A DNA stretch of 64,000 nucleotides from Fusibacter_A sp965140735. Its GTDB lineage: Bacteria > Bacillota > Clostridia > Peptostreptococcales > Acidaminobacteraceae. A program made the translations under genes and the position numbers. Shown here one piece after another: positions 8,613 through 16,756 of this stretch (positions are counted from its first letter, which is position 1; each line of letters starts with the position of its first letter). The stretch covers positions 3,658,001 through 3,722,000 of the forward strand of contig OZ223306.1 in NCBI GenBank assembly GCA_965140735.1, read 5' to 3'. A model generated the notes under the pieces. It saw nothing but the letters and a program-made list of their open reading frames with translations, was not told the origin of the DNA and searched no databases.

Positions 8613-8646
8613 AAGGAGCAAACCTTTATAGGGATGCTCCTTTTTT
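8613..8646 (+). terminator. Terminator or attenuator inside the PTS operon
   Basis: AAGGAGCA pairs with TGCTCCTT and a run of Ts follows. It separates the PTS genes from the dehydrogenase and HPr genes. No separate promoter is obvious after it, so partial read-through is plausible. Confidence 0.8.
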
Positions 8647-8683
8647 AAATTACAAATCAGTGGTGGAAAATGGAGGTGAATAT

Positions 8684-9745
8684 ATGAAAATCGTAGCAGT
8701 GGGTGATATCTATGTAGATCCTGAAACGATAGCTAAAGAGGCGAAAAGAATTGCTATAGATGAAGAAATTACGGTTGTTTCTTATAATTGGGAGAACGAA
8801 AGTAAAGAAGTCTTTCGAAAGAGAGCACATCATATTGAACTTGAAGGGCCTGAGGCTGAAACTTTTCCAGAGGCTTTATACGAGGCTATTCGTGATGCGG
8901 ATATGTTTTTAACACATTTTTGTCCTGTTCCAGCAAAGCTGATTGAACACGCTGAAAGATTAAAACTTATCGGTACTTGTCGTACGGGATTAGAGCATAT
9001 TGATGTGAATGCGGCAACCGCTCGAAATATCCCGGTAGTGCATTGTATTCGCAATGCAACAGCAGTTGCAGATTTTGTATTGGGTTTGCTTATTAGTGAA
9101 ACTAGAAATATCGCAAGGGGACATAAATCTATAACAGAAGGTCACTGGGGACAATCTTTTCCAAATAGTCAATTTACAACGACTTTAGACCGTCTGAAGG
9201 TAGGGCTTGTGGGGCTAGGTTATATCGGAAAAATGGTTGCCCAAAGATTGAATGCATTGAATATTGAAGTGATCGGTACTGATCCCTATGTGAGTCAGGA
9301 TGAGCTTTTAGAAGAGGGCTTAAAGATAGAAAAAGTGAGTATAGAGGATTTGTTCGCAACTTGTGATGTTGTGTCTATTCATTTAAGACAGACGCCGAAA
9401 ACGATCAATATGATTGATAAGAAGTTGCTAGGTCTCATGAAATCTAGTAGTTATTTTATTAATACTTCCAGAGCGGGAGTTGTTAATGAAGCGGATTTGC
9501 TGTCTGTTTTAAAGCAAAAGAAAATAGCGGGTGCTGCCATCGATGTATGGTGGGAAGAACCTATTCCAAAGGATAGTGAATTTTTAACTTTGGATAATGT
9601 AACGGCGACGCCACATATTGCAGGTGAGACAGTTGATGCCATACCTTTATCACCTAAGTTGTTGGTGGACGAGATCAATAAGTTCTTGATCACAGGAAAG
9701 AATAGTATGGTTGTGAATTTAGAACAAATTTCAAGAAAATTGTAA
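8684..9745 (+). CDS. D-isomer-specific 2-hydroxyacid dehydrogenase family
   Basis: About 353 residues. NAD-binding fingerprint GLVGLGYIGKMVAQ lies near 185-198. The catalytic arginine is in NTSRAGVVNE, the glutamate in WWEEP and the histidine in ATPHIAGET, so the active-site set is complete. Such enzymes interconvert 2-oxo and D-2-hydroxy acids with NAD(P)H; here the substrate is presumably a sugar acid or phosphorylated intermediate of the PTS pathway, which is inference. ATG 8684 follows TGGAGGTG. Followed after 13 bases by a dedicated HPr gene. Confidence 0.82.
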   Translation: MKIVAVGDIYVDPETIAKEAKRIAIDEEITVVSYNWENESKEVFRKRAHHIELEGPEAETFPEALYEAIRDADMFLTHFCPVPAKLIEHAERLKLIGTCRTGLEHIDVNAATARNIPVVHCIRNATAVADFVLGLLISETRNIARGHKSITEGHWGQSFPNSQFTTTLDRLKVGLVGLGYIGKMVAQRLNALNIEVIGTDPYVSQDELLEEGLKIEKVSIEDLFATCDVVSIHLRQTPKTINMIDKKLLGLMKSSSYFINTSRAGVVNEADLLSVLKQKKIAGAAIDVWWEEPIPKDSEFLTLDNVTATPHIAGETVDAIPLSPKLLVDEINKFLITGKNSMVVNLEQISRKL

Positions 9746-9758
9746 AGGGAGTGTGAGT

Positions 9759-10025
9759 ATGTTTAAACAAGAGATAGTGGTAAAAAACAAGACGGGGCTT
9801 CATGCGAGACCTGCTGCGCAATTTGTGGAACTTGCTTCGAAATTTAAATCGGAAATTTCTGTTGTGAATGATGGGGAGAAAGTTAATGCTAAAAGTATCA
9901 TTGGAATTATGTCAGGAGGCATAGGCGAAGGTACAGAGATTTCAATTGAAGCGGAAGGTAGTGATGAACAAGAGGCTGTAATGGCTCTGATTCAATTGGT
10001 TGAAAGCAAATTTGGTGAAGCTTGA
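9759..10025 (+). CDS. HPr-family phosphocarrier protein
   Basis: An 88-residue HPr. His15 in TGLHARPAAQF is the phosphocarrier residue. Ser46 in NAKSIIGIMS is the HPr-kinase site with Ile47 preserved, so the protein could take part in catabolite control as well as transport. It lies at the end of a sugar PTS operon, so it may be dedicated to this system and different from the housekeeping ptsH. ATG 9759 is preferred to the GTG at 9753, which is too close to AAGGGAG. Confidence 0.88.
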   Translation: MFKQEIVVKNKTGLHARPAAQFVELASKFKSEISVVNDGEKVNAKSIIGIMSGGIGEGTEISIEAEGSDEQEAVMALIQLVESKFGEA

Positions 10026-10070
10026 GTACAGTGTGTATGGTATAAGGTGTGCATGATCTAAATAGAAAAG

Positions 10071-10112
10071 CCTGAACATCGAATATTTTAATTTGATGTT
10101 CAGGTCTTTTTT
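10071..10112. terminator. Bidirectional terminator between HPr and transketolase genes
   Basis: CCTGAACATC (10071-10080) pairs perfectly with GATGTTCAGG (10095-10104), followed by TCTTTTTT on the plus strand and preceded by a run that reads CTTTTCT on the minus strand. It serves both convergent operons. Confidence 0.9.
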
Positions 10113-10136
10113 AGTTTTTATGTTATTGAAAATGAA

Positions 10137-11126
10137 TTAGACTGCTGAGTAATCTTCGAATCGAACTTCTTCTAAGTCAGATTCTTTAATGCCGAATGAT
10201 TTACCTGTAAGTTTTTCGATGGATTGAATAAGTGTCATGGCATCAAGACCGTATTTTTTCATGAGGTACATTTTAGAAGCACCATGCGTATACGTGTCTG
10301 TAATGCCAACTTTGATCAATTTTTTACCGATGCCATTTTCAGCCATAACATCTGCCACGGCACTGCCTAGTCCGCCTATTGTGACGTGGTTTTCAATGGT
10401 CACAGCACCATATTTTACTTTGTTCAGTGCTTCTAAGACTGTGGGATCTGTAAACGGTTTTAATGTAGAAATATGAATGTGTTGGATGGACAAGCCTTTT
10501 TTTGCAAGGACTGCAGTTGCTCTCATGGCTTCTTCTGTACAAATACTCGATGAGAAGATGGCGATATCTGTCCCTTCGGATAAAATACGACCTCTATTAA
10601 AAATCATCGGTTGATTTGCAGGAAATAATCGAGGGACTTCTTTTCTCAACATACGTATAAAGACAGGCCCATTTACGTTGTGGGCGATTTCAAGTACGGA
10701 TTCAATTTCTGTGGCATCACCGATATCGAAAATAGTCATATTAGGTATATTTCTAAGGACTGCAACATCGTTAATGGCTTGATGCGAAACGCCACCTGGG
10801 GTCATGATACCGGGTAAGAAACCAACGAAAGTGACGGGTAAATTTGGGTAAGCTACAGACATTTCTAGTTGATCTAAGACACGGCGATACAGAAAGACAC
10901 CGAACGTGTGTAGATAAGGTCTAAAACCTTCTCTAGCGAGGCCAGCTGCCCAACTTACCATATTTTGTTCAGCAATTCCCATCGAAAAATAACGCTCTGG
11001 GTATGTGTGAAGGAACTCTTTGATCTCACATGAACTGCCTAAATCTGCAGATAAAACAACTGCTTCAGGATGTTTGGAAGCCCAGTCGATCATACAACGT
11101 TGATGTGTATTTATTTCAATTTTCAT
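10137..11126 (-). CDS. Transketolase-like protein, C-terminal subunit
   Basis: A 329-residue protein corresponding to the pyrimidine-binding and C-terminal domains of transketolase. It contains the conserved FSMGIAEQNMVSWAAGLA (catalytic glutamate) near 47-64 and TPGGVSHQAINDVAVLRN near 108-125. It must pair with the N-terminal subunit encoded 12 bases upstream to bind thiamine diphosphate between them. Split transketolases of this kind occur in pentose, apiose and polyol catabolic clusters. The exact donor and acceptor are unknown. Confidence 0.85.
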   Translation of the reverse strand: MKIEINTHQRCMIDWASKHPEAVVLSADLGSSCEIKEFLHTYPERYFSMGIAEQNMVSWAAGLAREGFRPYLHTFGVFLYRRVLDQLEMSVAYPNLPVTFVGFLPGIMTPGGVSHQAINDVAVLRNIPNMTIFDIGDATEIESVLEIAHNVNGPVFIRMLRKEVPRLFPANQPMIFNRGRILSEGTDIAIFSSSICTEEAMRATAVLAKKGLSIQHIHISTLKPFTDPTVLEALNKVKYGAVTIENHVTIGGLGSAVADVMAENGIGKKLIKVGITDTYTHGASKMYLMKKYGLDAMTLIQSIEKLTGKSFGIKESDLEEVRFEDYSAV

Positions 11127-11138
11127 TTTTCTCCCCCT

Positions 11139-12050
11139 TTATTCGGACATTTGGTTATAAAACGCTTTAAAATCAGCCATTTCTGATGCATTAATGCGGA
11201 CAAAATGTAAAAATGGGATGCGTTTTTCGAGTAGTGGTATACCATGTGCTCCAGAAGTCTGGCAAAGGACAACCAGTGGTTTACCTTCGTGTTCTACTGT
11301 GGAAGCGTTAATTAATGCCTCTATATCATGACCGTCGACATTGACTACCTTTGCACCAAAGGCTTCTAAGCGAGCGTCTAACGGCTCTATATCCATGACG
11401 TCTTTTGTGTAGCCTTCAACTTGTTGACCGTTCACATCAACGTAAATGACGAGATTGTCTAATTGATAAAAAGAAGAGGCTTGAAATGCTTCCCAAACTT
11501 GTCCTTCTTGAATTTCGCCATCAGAGAGTAATACGAAAACTTTACCGGTTTCTTTTTTTAATTTTCGAGCATGTGCGGTTCCACAAGCGATACTGATAGT
11601 TTGACCTAAAGAGCCAGCAGTACATTCAAATCCTGGTGAGTGTTCTGCACCGATCATTTCCATGTTCCAACCATCTACGTTAAACTTTTCGATCGCTTTA
11701 CTAGAAATTCTTCCGCATTCTACTAAAGTGCAGTATACCACTGAGGCATAGTGAGCAGGGGAAATGAAAAAGCGGTCTTTATCTGGGGCGAAAGCGCCGT
11801 GGTACAAGGAGCCTTTTGGATAATCCATGTTATCAGGGCTAGGGACACCAGGGAATGGTAGTGCTTCCATCGAGCCTATGCTAGGCCCTAAGTTTAAAAT
11901 GTGCATATATAATGATGTGAAAATTTCTGCTGAGGAGCAAGCTTGACCTAAATAGCATCCTCCACGTTCTATGGCAAGACGTAATATGTTCTTTCGAACA
12001 CGAGTTGCAGCTGCTTGAATTTCTTTTGTTGAATGTTTTTCTTTCGACAT
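11139..12050 (-). CDS. Transketolase-like protein, N-terminal subunit
   Basis: About 303 residues equal to the thiamine-diphosphate-binding half of transketolase. The motif LLSDGEIQEGQVWEA followed by NLVIYVDVNGQQVEG near 145-180 binds diphosphate and magnesium. ISPAHYASVVY and GSLGQTISIA are also typical. The ATG at 12050 is preferred to a longer frame because AAAAAAGGAG lies just upstream and promoter elements occupy the longer version. Divergent from the alcohol dehydrogenase gene across a 310-base control region; co-transcribed with the C-terminal subunit. Confidence 0.87.
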   Translation of the reverse strand: MSKEKHSTKEIQAAATRVRKNILRLAIERGGCYLGQACSSAEIFTSLYMHILNLGPSIGSMEALPFPGVPSPDNMDYPKGSLYHGAFAPDKDRFFISPAHYASVVYCTLVECGRISSKAIEKFNVDGWNMEMIGAEHSPGFECTAGSLGQTISIACGTAHARKLKKETGKVFVLLSDGEIQEGQVWEAFQASSFYQLDNLVIYVDVNGQQVEGYTKDVMDIEPLDARLEAFGAKVVNVDGHDIEALINASTVEHEGKPLVVLCQTSGAHGIPLLEKRIPFLHFVRINASEMADFKAFYNQMSE

Positions 12051-12361
12051 AATTTGAACTCCTTTTTTCAGATTTTGGTTTTGGTGATAAGGGTTTACAA
12101 GAACAGAACAAATATAATTAAAATTGAACATATGTTAATGTTATTATTTCACTTAAAGTGAATGATGTCAAGAATAAAAAAATAAATTCAATACAAAATT
12201 TAAATATAAAACATTGAAAAATACAGATGTTTATTGATTTTGTTGCAAAGGCGAATTGTTTGACAAATTTTAAATTGAGCATATAATAGAATTAAGAAAA
12301 TGAAAAAAGATATGAACAATGGTTCTGATAAAGAACGTAATTTCAGAAAGGAGTGGTGGAG
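12051..12361. promoter_or_regulatory. Divergent control region, transketolase versus dehydrogenase
   Basis: Minus-strand promoter: TTGACA (12166-12171), 17-base spacer, AATAAT (12143-12148), with the palindrome TTCACTTAAAGTGAA (12148-12162) in the spacer. Plus-strand promoter: TTGACA (12260-12265), 16-base spacer, TATAAT (12282-12287). The element AAATTGARCATAT occurs at 12121-12133, next to the first start site, and at 12272-12284, over the second -10. The SorC-type regulator at 13456-14403 is the likely ligand of that repeat, which is inference. Confidence 0.72.
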
Positions 12362-13414
12362 ATGAAAGCTGTAATGAAAATGGAAAACGGTTATGATCAC
12401 ATGGAATATGTAGAGGTTCCTGATGTCGAAGTGTCTGGAGATTTAGTAAAGATAAAAATTGCTTATTCAGGGGTGTGCGGAACGGATCTTCATGCATTTA
12501 AAGGGACTTATGGCAGTACGAAGCCACCTGTGGTCTTGGGGCATGAATTTTCTGGTATTGTGACGGCTGTGGGGCCAGAAGTGAAAAATGTTGAAGTTGG
12601 AAATCGTGTGACAAGTGAGACGACTTATGCAACATGTGGTACTTGTGTTTATTGTCAGTCGAAAGATTATAATCTTTGTTCTAATCGTATTGGGCTTGGA
12701 ACTCAACAAAATGGAAGCATGGCGGAATATGTTTTGTCCAGAGAAGAAAGCGTTCATATTTTGCCGGATAATGTGAGTTTGCTCTCTGCTTCTTTAACTG
12801 AACCGCTTGCGTGTAGTGTTCATGCGAGTATTGAAAAAGGAAGTATACAATCTGGAGAGATCGTGTGTGTGTTTGGGGCGGGTGCTATTGGCCTTTTGTT
12901 GGCTCAAGTGGCTAAGGCAAAAGGTGCGATCGTGATATTAGCTGGAATTGCCAGTGATGTGGAACGATTTGAGGTTGGTAAAAAAATCGGTGTAGACCGT
13001 ACAGTGGACCAGACAAAAGAAGATCTAGAGGCAATTGTAAAAGAAATGACGAATGGCGTTGGTGTGGATAAGGCGTTTGAATGTTCTGGTGCGGTTCCGG
13101 CTTTGAATACGGGGCTTCGGATTGTTAAAAAGAAGGGAAAAGTGATTCAAATGGGCGTATTTCCGAAAGAGAAAGCGGAAATTGCAACGGATTTAATTTT
13201 GCATAAAGAAATTGAATACATTGGATCGCGTAGTCAAAAACCAAGTTCTTGGAAAAAATCTATTGAATTGTTGGCGGAAGGTATTGTGGTTCCAGAAATG
13301 ATAGTGACGAAAATAGTGTCGTTAGAGGATTGGCGTGAAGGGTTTGAAGCTTCAATGAGAGGAGAAGGCGTTAAGGCTGTGATCTGCTGCAATGAAGATT
13401 TGAAAGAATCATAG
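12362..13414 (+). CDS. Zinc-dependent alcohol/polyol dehydrogenase
   Basis: Medium-chain dehydrogenase of about 350 residues. Catalytic zinc region SGVCGTDLHAF and LGHEFSG; structural zinc cysteines in CGTCVYCQSKDYNLC; NAD site FGAGAIGLLLAQVAKAKGA. Family members include sorbitol, threonine and butanediol dehydrogenases. Given the PTS, transketolase and aldolase neighbours it probably oxidises a polyol or polyol phosphate to a ketose, but this is contextual. ATG 12362 has AAAGGAG upstream. Transcribed from a strong promoter divergent from the split transketolase. Confidence 0.85.
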   Translation: MKAVMKMENGYDHMEYVEVPDVEVSGDLVKIKIAYSGVCGTDLHAFKGTYGSTKPPVVLGHEFSGIVTAVGPEVKNVEVGNRVTSETTYATCGTCVYCQSKDYNLCSNRIGLGTQQNGSMAEYVLSREESVHILPDNVSLLSASLTEPLACSVHASIEKGSIQSGEIVCVFGAGAIGLLLAQVAKAKGAIVILAGIASDVERFEVGKKIGVDRTVDQTKEDLEAIVKEMTNGVGVDKAFECSGAVPALNTGLRIVKKKGKVIQMGVFPKEKAEIATDLILHKEIEYIGSRSQKPSSWKKSIELLAEGIVVPEMIVTKIVSLEDWREGFEASMRGEGVKAVICCNEDLKES

Positions 13415-13448
13415 CAACAACTGCTTTTTAAAAGGTGCAGTTGTTGCT
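13413..13448. terminator. Hairpin between convergent dehydrogenase and SorC genes
   Basis: AGCAACAACTGC pairs perfectly with GCAGTTGTTGCT (12 bp). The T-tracts on either side are weak, so it may act as a pause or end-protecting hairpin more than as a strong terminator. Confidence 0.6.
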
Positions 13449-13455
13449 AAAGGTG

Positions 13456-14403
13456 TTACTGGTTTTGAGCGAGTTCAAGTAATTTGAGAGCTAAAGTTTC
13501 ATCGACGATAAGTGTGTTGAGAAAACCGGCTCTTACAGCAACTAGAGTTGGAATGGCTTTGGGTTCAGAAGCGCTGATGCCGATAGTCCATTTAGGTGTC
13601 TTCAATGAATTTAGTGGTGCCGAGATGACGAATTTGCCTTCGGGATCAATTTCTTCGCCATCTGCGTTAAACATGCGTGCTAAGAGGTGGCCTACCACGC
13701 CTTTAGATAATAGGTTTTGTCGTTCTTCTTCGGATAAGTAGCCTGCTTTTTGTAAGGTGGAGGTGCTGTTGTAGAGCGAACCAACGCCTGTGAGCAGGAT
13801 GTCAATTGAAGCTGCTTTTTTCAAGGTAGCTTCAATTTGTGGTTCTGCGATTAAATAGGAATAGACGACTTCGTTATCTACGAATGCAGGTGCGTAAATG
13901 TTGGCGTAAGTGCCGTTTAATTTGTTTGAAATCTTCATGGCGAGTTCTAAACCATCTAAACTTGGATTCCCGGTGCCGAGGCAACCTACGAGTTGCACGA
14001 CGTTGATGTTGTAATATTCTTCGGGTTCTAAAGCGTCGGCTAGATAACGGATGGCTGGTCCCCAGGGGATGCCGATGGTGTTGTTGTTTTCTAGAACGCT
14101 GTTTAGAAAGTGGGCGGCTGCAACGCTGCATTTTTGAAGTGCAGTATCGTAATCGTAGTCTCCTGAAATGACGATGGCGTCTTTTAAGTTTAAGGTTGTT
14201 CGCAAAGTATTAGAGAGTTCTGCGTTTTTTTTGATGGGGCTATGGATGATGATTTCTACGATGCCAGATGTTTTGGCTTCTTCTAGAATTCTAGAGACAG
14301 TGGGTCTTGAGGTGTTTAAAATTTCTGCGATGACATTTTGACTTAACCCTTGGTGGTAATAAAGTTCTGCAGCTCGGATTAGAAGATCTTCTTTTGTTTT
14401 CAT
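13456..14403 (-). CDS. SorC/DeoR-type sugar-binding transcriptional regulator
   Basis: A 315-residue regulator. The N-terminal helix-turn-helix includes GLSQNVIAEILNTSRPTVSRILEEA near 19-43. The rest is the SorC sugar-phosphate sensor domain with NTIGIPWGPAIRYLADAL, LVGCLGTGNPSLDGLELA and ILLTGVGSLYNSTSTLQKAGYLSEEE. Such proteins respond to phosphorylated sugars. Its location between the dehydrogenase and aldolase genes makes it the probable regulator of the non-PTS part of the locus, while LevR controls the PTS part. Confidence 0.88.
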   Translation of the reverse strand: MKTKEDLLIRAAELYYHQGLSQNVIAEILNTSRPTVSRILEEAKTSGIVEIIIHSPIKKNAELSNTLRTTLNLKDAIVISGDYDYDTALQKCSVAAAHFLNSVLENNNTIGIPWGPAIRYLADALEPEEYYNINVVQLVGCLGTGNPSLDGLELAMKISNKLNGTYANIYAPAFVDNEVVYSYLIAEPQIEATLKKAASIDILLTGVGSLYNSTSTLQKAGYLSEEERQNLLSKGVVGHLLARMFNADGEEIDPEGKFVISAPLNSLKTPKWTIGISASEPKAIPTLVAVRAGFLNTLIVDETLALKLLELAQNQ

Positions 14404-14510
14404 ATATATATAAAACTCCTTTACGAATAGTCTAAGTGTTTATGTAGAGTGAATTGGGTTCTTGAAACGATTATATCATGTTGATGAATATTTGAAAAAC
14501 GATAAAAGAT

Positions 14511-14628
14511 TAGAGTGTTAAAATTCAAAAAAAGTTGAGCGATTCTCTGCCGTGTGATGTCGTTTGCAGGATGTGCATGATACGGTGTGCGGTAGATAGT
14601 TCGTACGAAATTAGATTTTAACGCTCTA
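14511..14628. repeat. Dispersed palindromic repeat, copy A
   Basis: A 118-base intergenic element with ends TAGAGTGTTAAAAT and ATTTTAACGCTCTA in inverted orientation. Its core contains TGTGATGTCGTTTGCAGGA and is clearly related to copies at 18435-18548, 21054-21168 and 63050-63159. It lies between the SorC gene and the fuculose-phosphate aldolase-like gene, ending about 20 bases before the latter's ATG. Confidence 0.75.
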
Positions 14629-14647
14629 ACTATAAATAAGGAGGAAA

Positions 14648-15298
14648 ATGATGATTTTACAAACGGAACGTGAAATGATAGTGGCATATGGTAAAAAATT
14701 AGTGGAAACAGGGTTGGTTGTAGGTTCTTTTGGGAACTTAAGTATTTATAATAAAGCGTCAAATTTGATGGCGATCACCCCAAGCGGTCTCGATTACCTT
14801 TTGATGAAACCAGAAGATGTGGTGGTTCTGACTTTGGACGGTGAAAAGATTGATGGCGATCGAAAACCATCAAGCGAATACGATATGCATCGTATTTTTT
14901 ATCAAAAAAGACCTGGGATTAATGCGGTGGTGCATACGCACTCGCCTTTCGCTACGACGCTTGCTTGTTTAAACTGGGGTATTGAACCGCTACATTATTT
15001 AGTTGGATACGCCGGGAAAGATGTGCCTTGTATACCTTATGTACAATTTGGTACTTATGAGCTCGCGGAAACAGCCCTAGAAGCAATGGCTGAACGCTAT
15101 GCTTGTCTTTTGGGGAATCATGGTCTTTTAGCTTGTGGCGGTGATATGCCTTATGCGTTTGAAGTTGCGCAACAAATGGAATTTGTAGCGGGTTTGTACT
15201 ACCGTGCTAAAACAGCGGGGCAACCTGTGCTTTTAAATGATGCTCAAATTGGTGCGGTTTTAGAAGGGTTTAAAACCTATACAGATCGCAATAAATAA
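14648..15298 (+). CDS. fucA: Class II aldolase, L-fuculose-phosphate aldolase type
   Basis: A 216-residue protein nearly equal in length to E. coli FucA (215). Zinc histidines lie in VVHTHSPFA and LLGNHGLLA, and the catalytic glutamate is in KPSSEYDMH. The stretch VPCIPYVQFGTYELAE matches FucA closely. It should cleave a ketose 1-phosphate to dihydroxyacetone phosphate and an aldehyde. Two consecutive ATGs (14648, 14651) follow AAGGAGGAAA; spacing slightly favours the second. The real substrate in this PTS locus is unproven. Confidence 0.82.
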   Translation: MMILQTEREMIVAYGKKLVETGLVVGSFGNLSIYNKASNLMAITPSGLDYLLMKPEDVVVLTLDGEKIDGDRKPSSEYDMHRIFYQKRPGINAVVHTHSPFATTLACLNWGIEPLHYLVGYAGKDVPCIPYVQFGTYELAETALEAMAERYACLLGNHGLLACGGDMPYAFEVAQQMEFVAGLYYRAKTAGQPVLLNDAQIGAVLEGFKTYTDRNK

Positions 15299-15333
15299 AA
15301 TAGCGATAAACTTTCTGATAAGAATCGCGAAAG

Positions 15334-15367
15334 AAAGGCGTATCTATTAATTGTAGATACGCCTTTT
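15334..15367. terminator. Bidirectional terminator between the two aldolase-family genes
   Basis: AAAGGCGTATCTA pairs perfectly with TAGATACGCCTTT around a 7-base loop, followed by TTTT on the plus strand. The two flanking genes converge here. Confidence 0.88.
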
Positions 15368-15387
15368 GGAACGATTGAAGTGTTTTT

Positions 15388-16062
15388 TTAAATGCGTTTC
15401 TTTAAATCGTCTGGTATTGCTGCAGTATCTTGCCCGTAAAATTTAAAAACTTCAACGGCTTGAGAAATTTGTTCTTCAGTTAAATGTTTGATTTCACCAA
15501 CAGCTCGAGCGGCTAGGTAGCATTTTGCGGATTCTTCCATGTACACGGCAGCATAAAGTGCTTGTTTTAAGGATTTCCCTACGGTGATTACGCCGTGGTG
15601 AGCGAGGATGACGGCTAAAGTGTCTCCGATGTATTTGACGGTGTCTACGCCCATGTGGATACTGCCTGGAGGGCTGTAGGGTGCAACTTTTACACTTCCT
15701 GCAGCAGCGTTTCCTAAAGTGGTGAGATCTGCGCGGAATTCATCTTCGATGAGGCTAATTGCAGTTGCGTAGGGTTGGTGTGTGTGAATTACAGCGTTTA
15801 GGTCTAAGCGGTTTTGAAAGATGTGAAGTATAGCATCTGTGTCAGAAGAAGATTTCCTTGTGCCTTCGATAATGTTGCCTTGCAAATCCATTACCAAAAC
15901 ATCTTCTGGGACCATTTCTTCGTATATCATTCCTGAAGGTGTGACCAGTATTTCGCCAGATGGCATTCTTGTGCTGATATTGCCGCCTGAAAGGGCAATG
16001 AGATCATAGCGATCTAGAGTTATGCCTGCTTTGATGATGTCAGCTTTTTCTTTTTCAAACAT
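15388..16062 (-). CDS. Class II aldolase-family protein, ribulose-phosphate 4-epimerase-like
   Basis: A 224-residue class II aldolase/adducin-family protein. Metal histidines are in VIHTHQPYA and LAHHGVIT. The position that holds glutamate in fuculose-phosphate aldolases reads SSSDTDAILH here, like the SSDTPTH of L-ribulose-5-phosphate 4-epimerase (AraD). This favours an epimerase or another non-aldolase reaction, though 3-oxo-tetronate decarboxylases of the same family cannot be excluded. A TCGGAGG site precedes the ATG. Convergent with the FucA-like gene. Confidence 0.75.
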   Translation of the reverse strand: MFEKEKADIIKAGITLDRYDLIALSGGNISTRMPSGEILVTPSGMIYEEMVPEDVLVMDLQGNIIEGTRKSSSDTDAILHIFQNRLDLNAVIHTHQPYATAISLIEDEFRADLTTLGNAAAGSVKVAPYSPPGSIHMGVDTVKYIGDTLAVILAHHGVITVGKSLKQALYAAVYMEESAKCYLAARAVGEIKHLTEEQISQAVEVFKFYGQDTAAIPDDLKKRI

Positions 16063-16452
16063 GATTTTTTCCTCCGAACTTATATTTTGTTATGAGTTCA
16101 TCATATCATAGGCGATTTATAAGTTCAATCATAAAAACAAAAATCTTTACAAAATTTCAATTCAATATAAATCTTTTGAAAATAATAAGATAGGAGTGAA
16201 TTATACTTGTTTATTGAAAACGCTATATTATACTGAGAAATATTCAATCGAATAGTAAAAGCTATATGAATTTAATTGGAAAATAAAATGAGAATATGTT
16301 CAAAATGAAATTTAGATTAAGTGATTATTTCAAAAAATAATTGAGCAGCAAAGTGAAAATGCTACTCAAGGTTAAAAAGATATCTATACGGATTTTGGAT
16401 TGATAAAGGTCTGTTATTTAGTAAAGTAAAAGTGCGTTAAACTTGAATGCGC
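16063..16452. other. Intergenic region, AT-rich
   Basis: No gene is seen. It must hold the promoter for the epimerase-like gene (minus strand). One hairpin, TTGAGCAGC with GCTACTCAA (16342-16370), has no T-run after it. A second stem at about 16430-16456 (AGTGCGTT with AATGCGCT) overlaps the end of the small minus-strand gene and is followed on that strand by a T-rich stretch, so it is a probable terminator for it. Confidence 0.5.
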
Positions 16453-16638
16453 TTATTTTTGATCATCAAATAAATGATCGTGATCGTGAAGCATCCATGT
16501 TTCTCTTTCGCTTTTCTTCAGCTTGCTATTAACCATTTTTAAGAATTCTTCGGCACGCTTTTTTTTATCTTTTTTTTGAGCGTTTTCAAATTGACTACTG
16601 TCAGTAGAAAGCAAGTTTTTAGGATTAGATTCAGCCAT
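16453..16638 (-). CDS. Small charged protein, hypothetical
   Basis: A 61-residue, lysine- and acid-rich soluble protein ending in HDHDHLFDDQK. AAAGGA lies nine bases before the ATG, and a hairpin with T-rich tail follows the stop. No known domain is recognised. No cysteine and no membrane segment. The good translation signal and isolation between other units suggest that it is real, but function is unknown. Confidence 0.5.
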   Translation of the reverse strand: MAESNPKNLLSTDSSQFENAQKKDKKKRAEEFLKMVNSKLKKSERETWMLHDHDHLFDDQK

Positions 16639-16756
16639 GTCATCACGTCCTTTCTATTCTATTGATACCCCGAAAATCCTTTTTTAAATGGGACTGTAAT
16701 CGAAAGGTTTGGTATAATTATAAGTAGGTGGTACGTTAACTTTATGAGGTGTAAAG

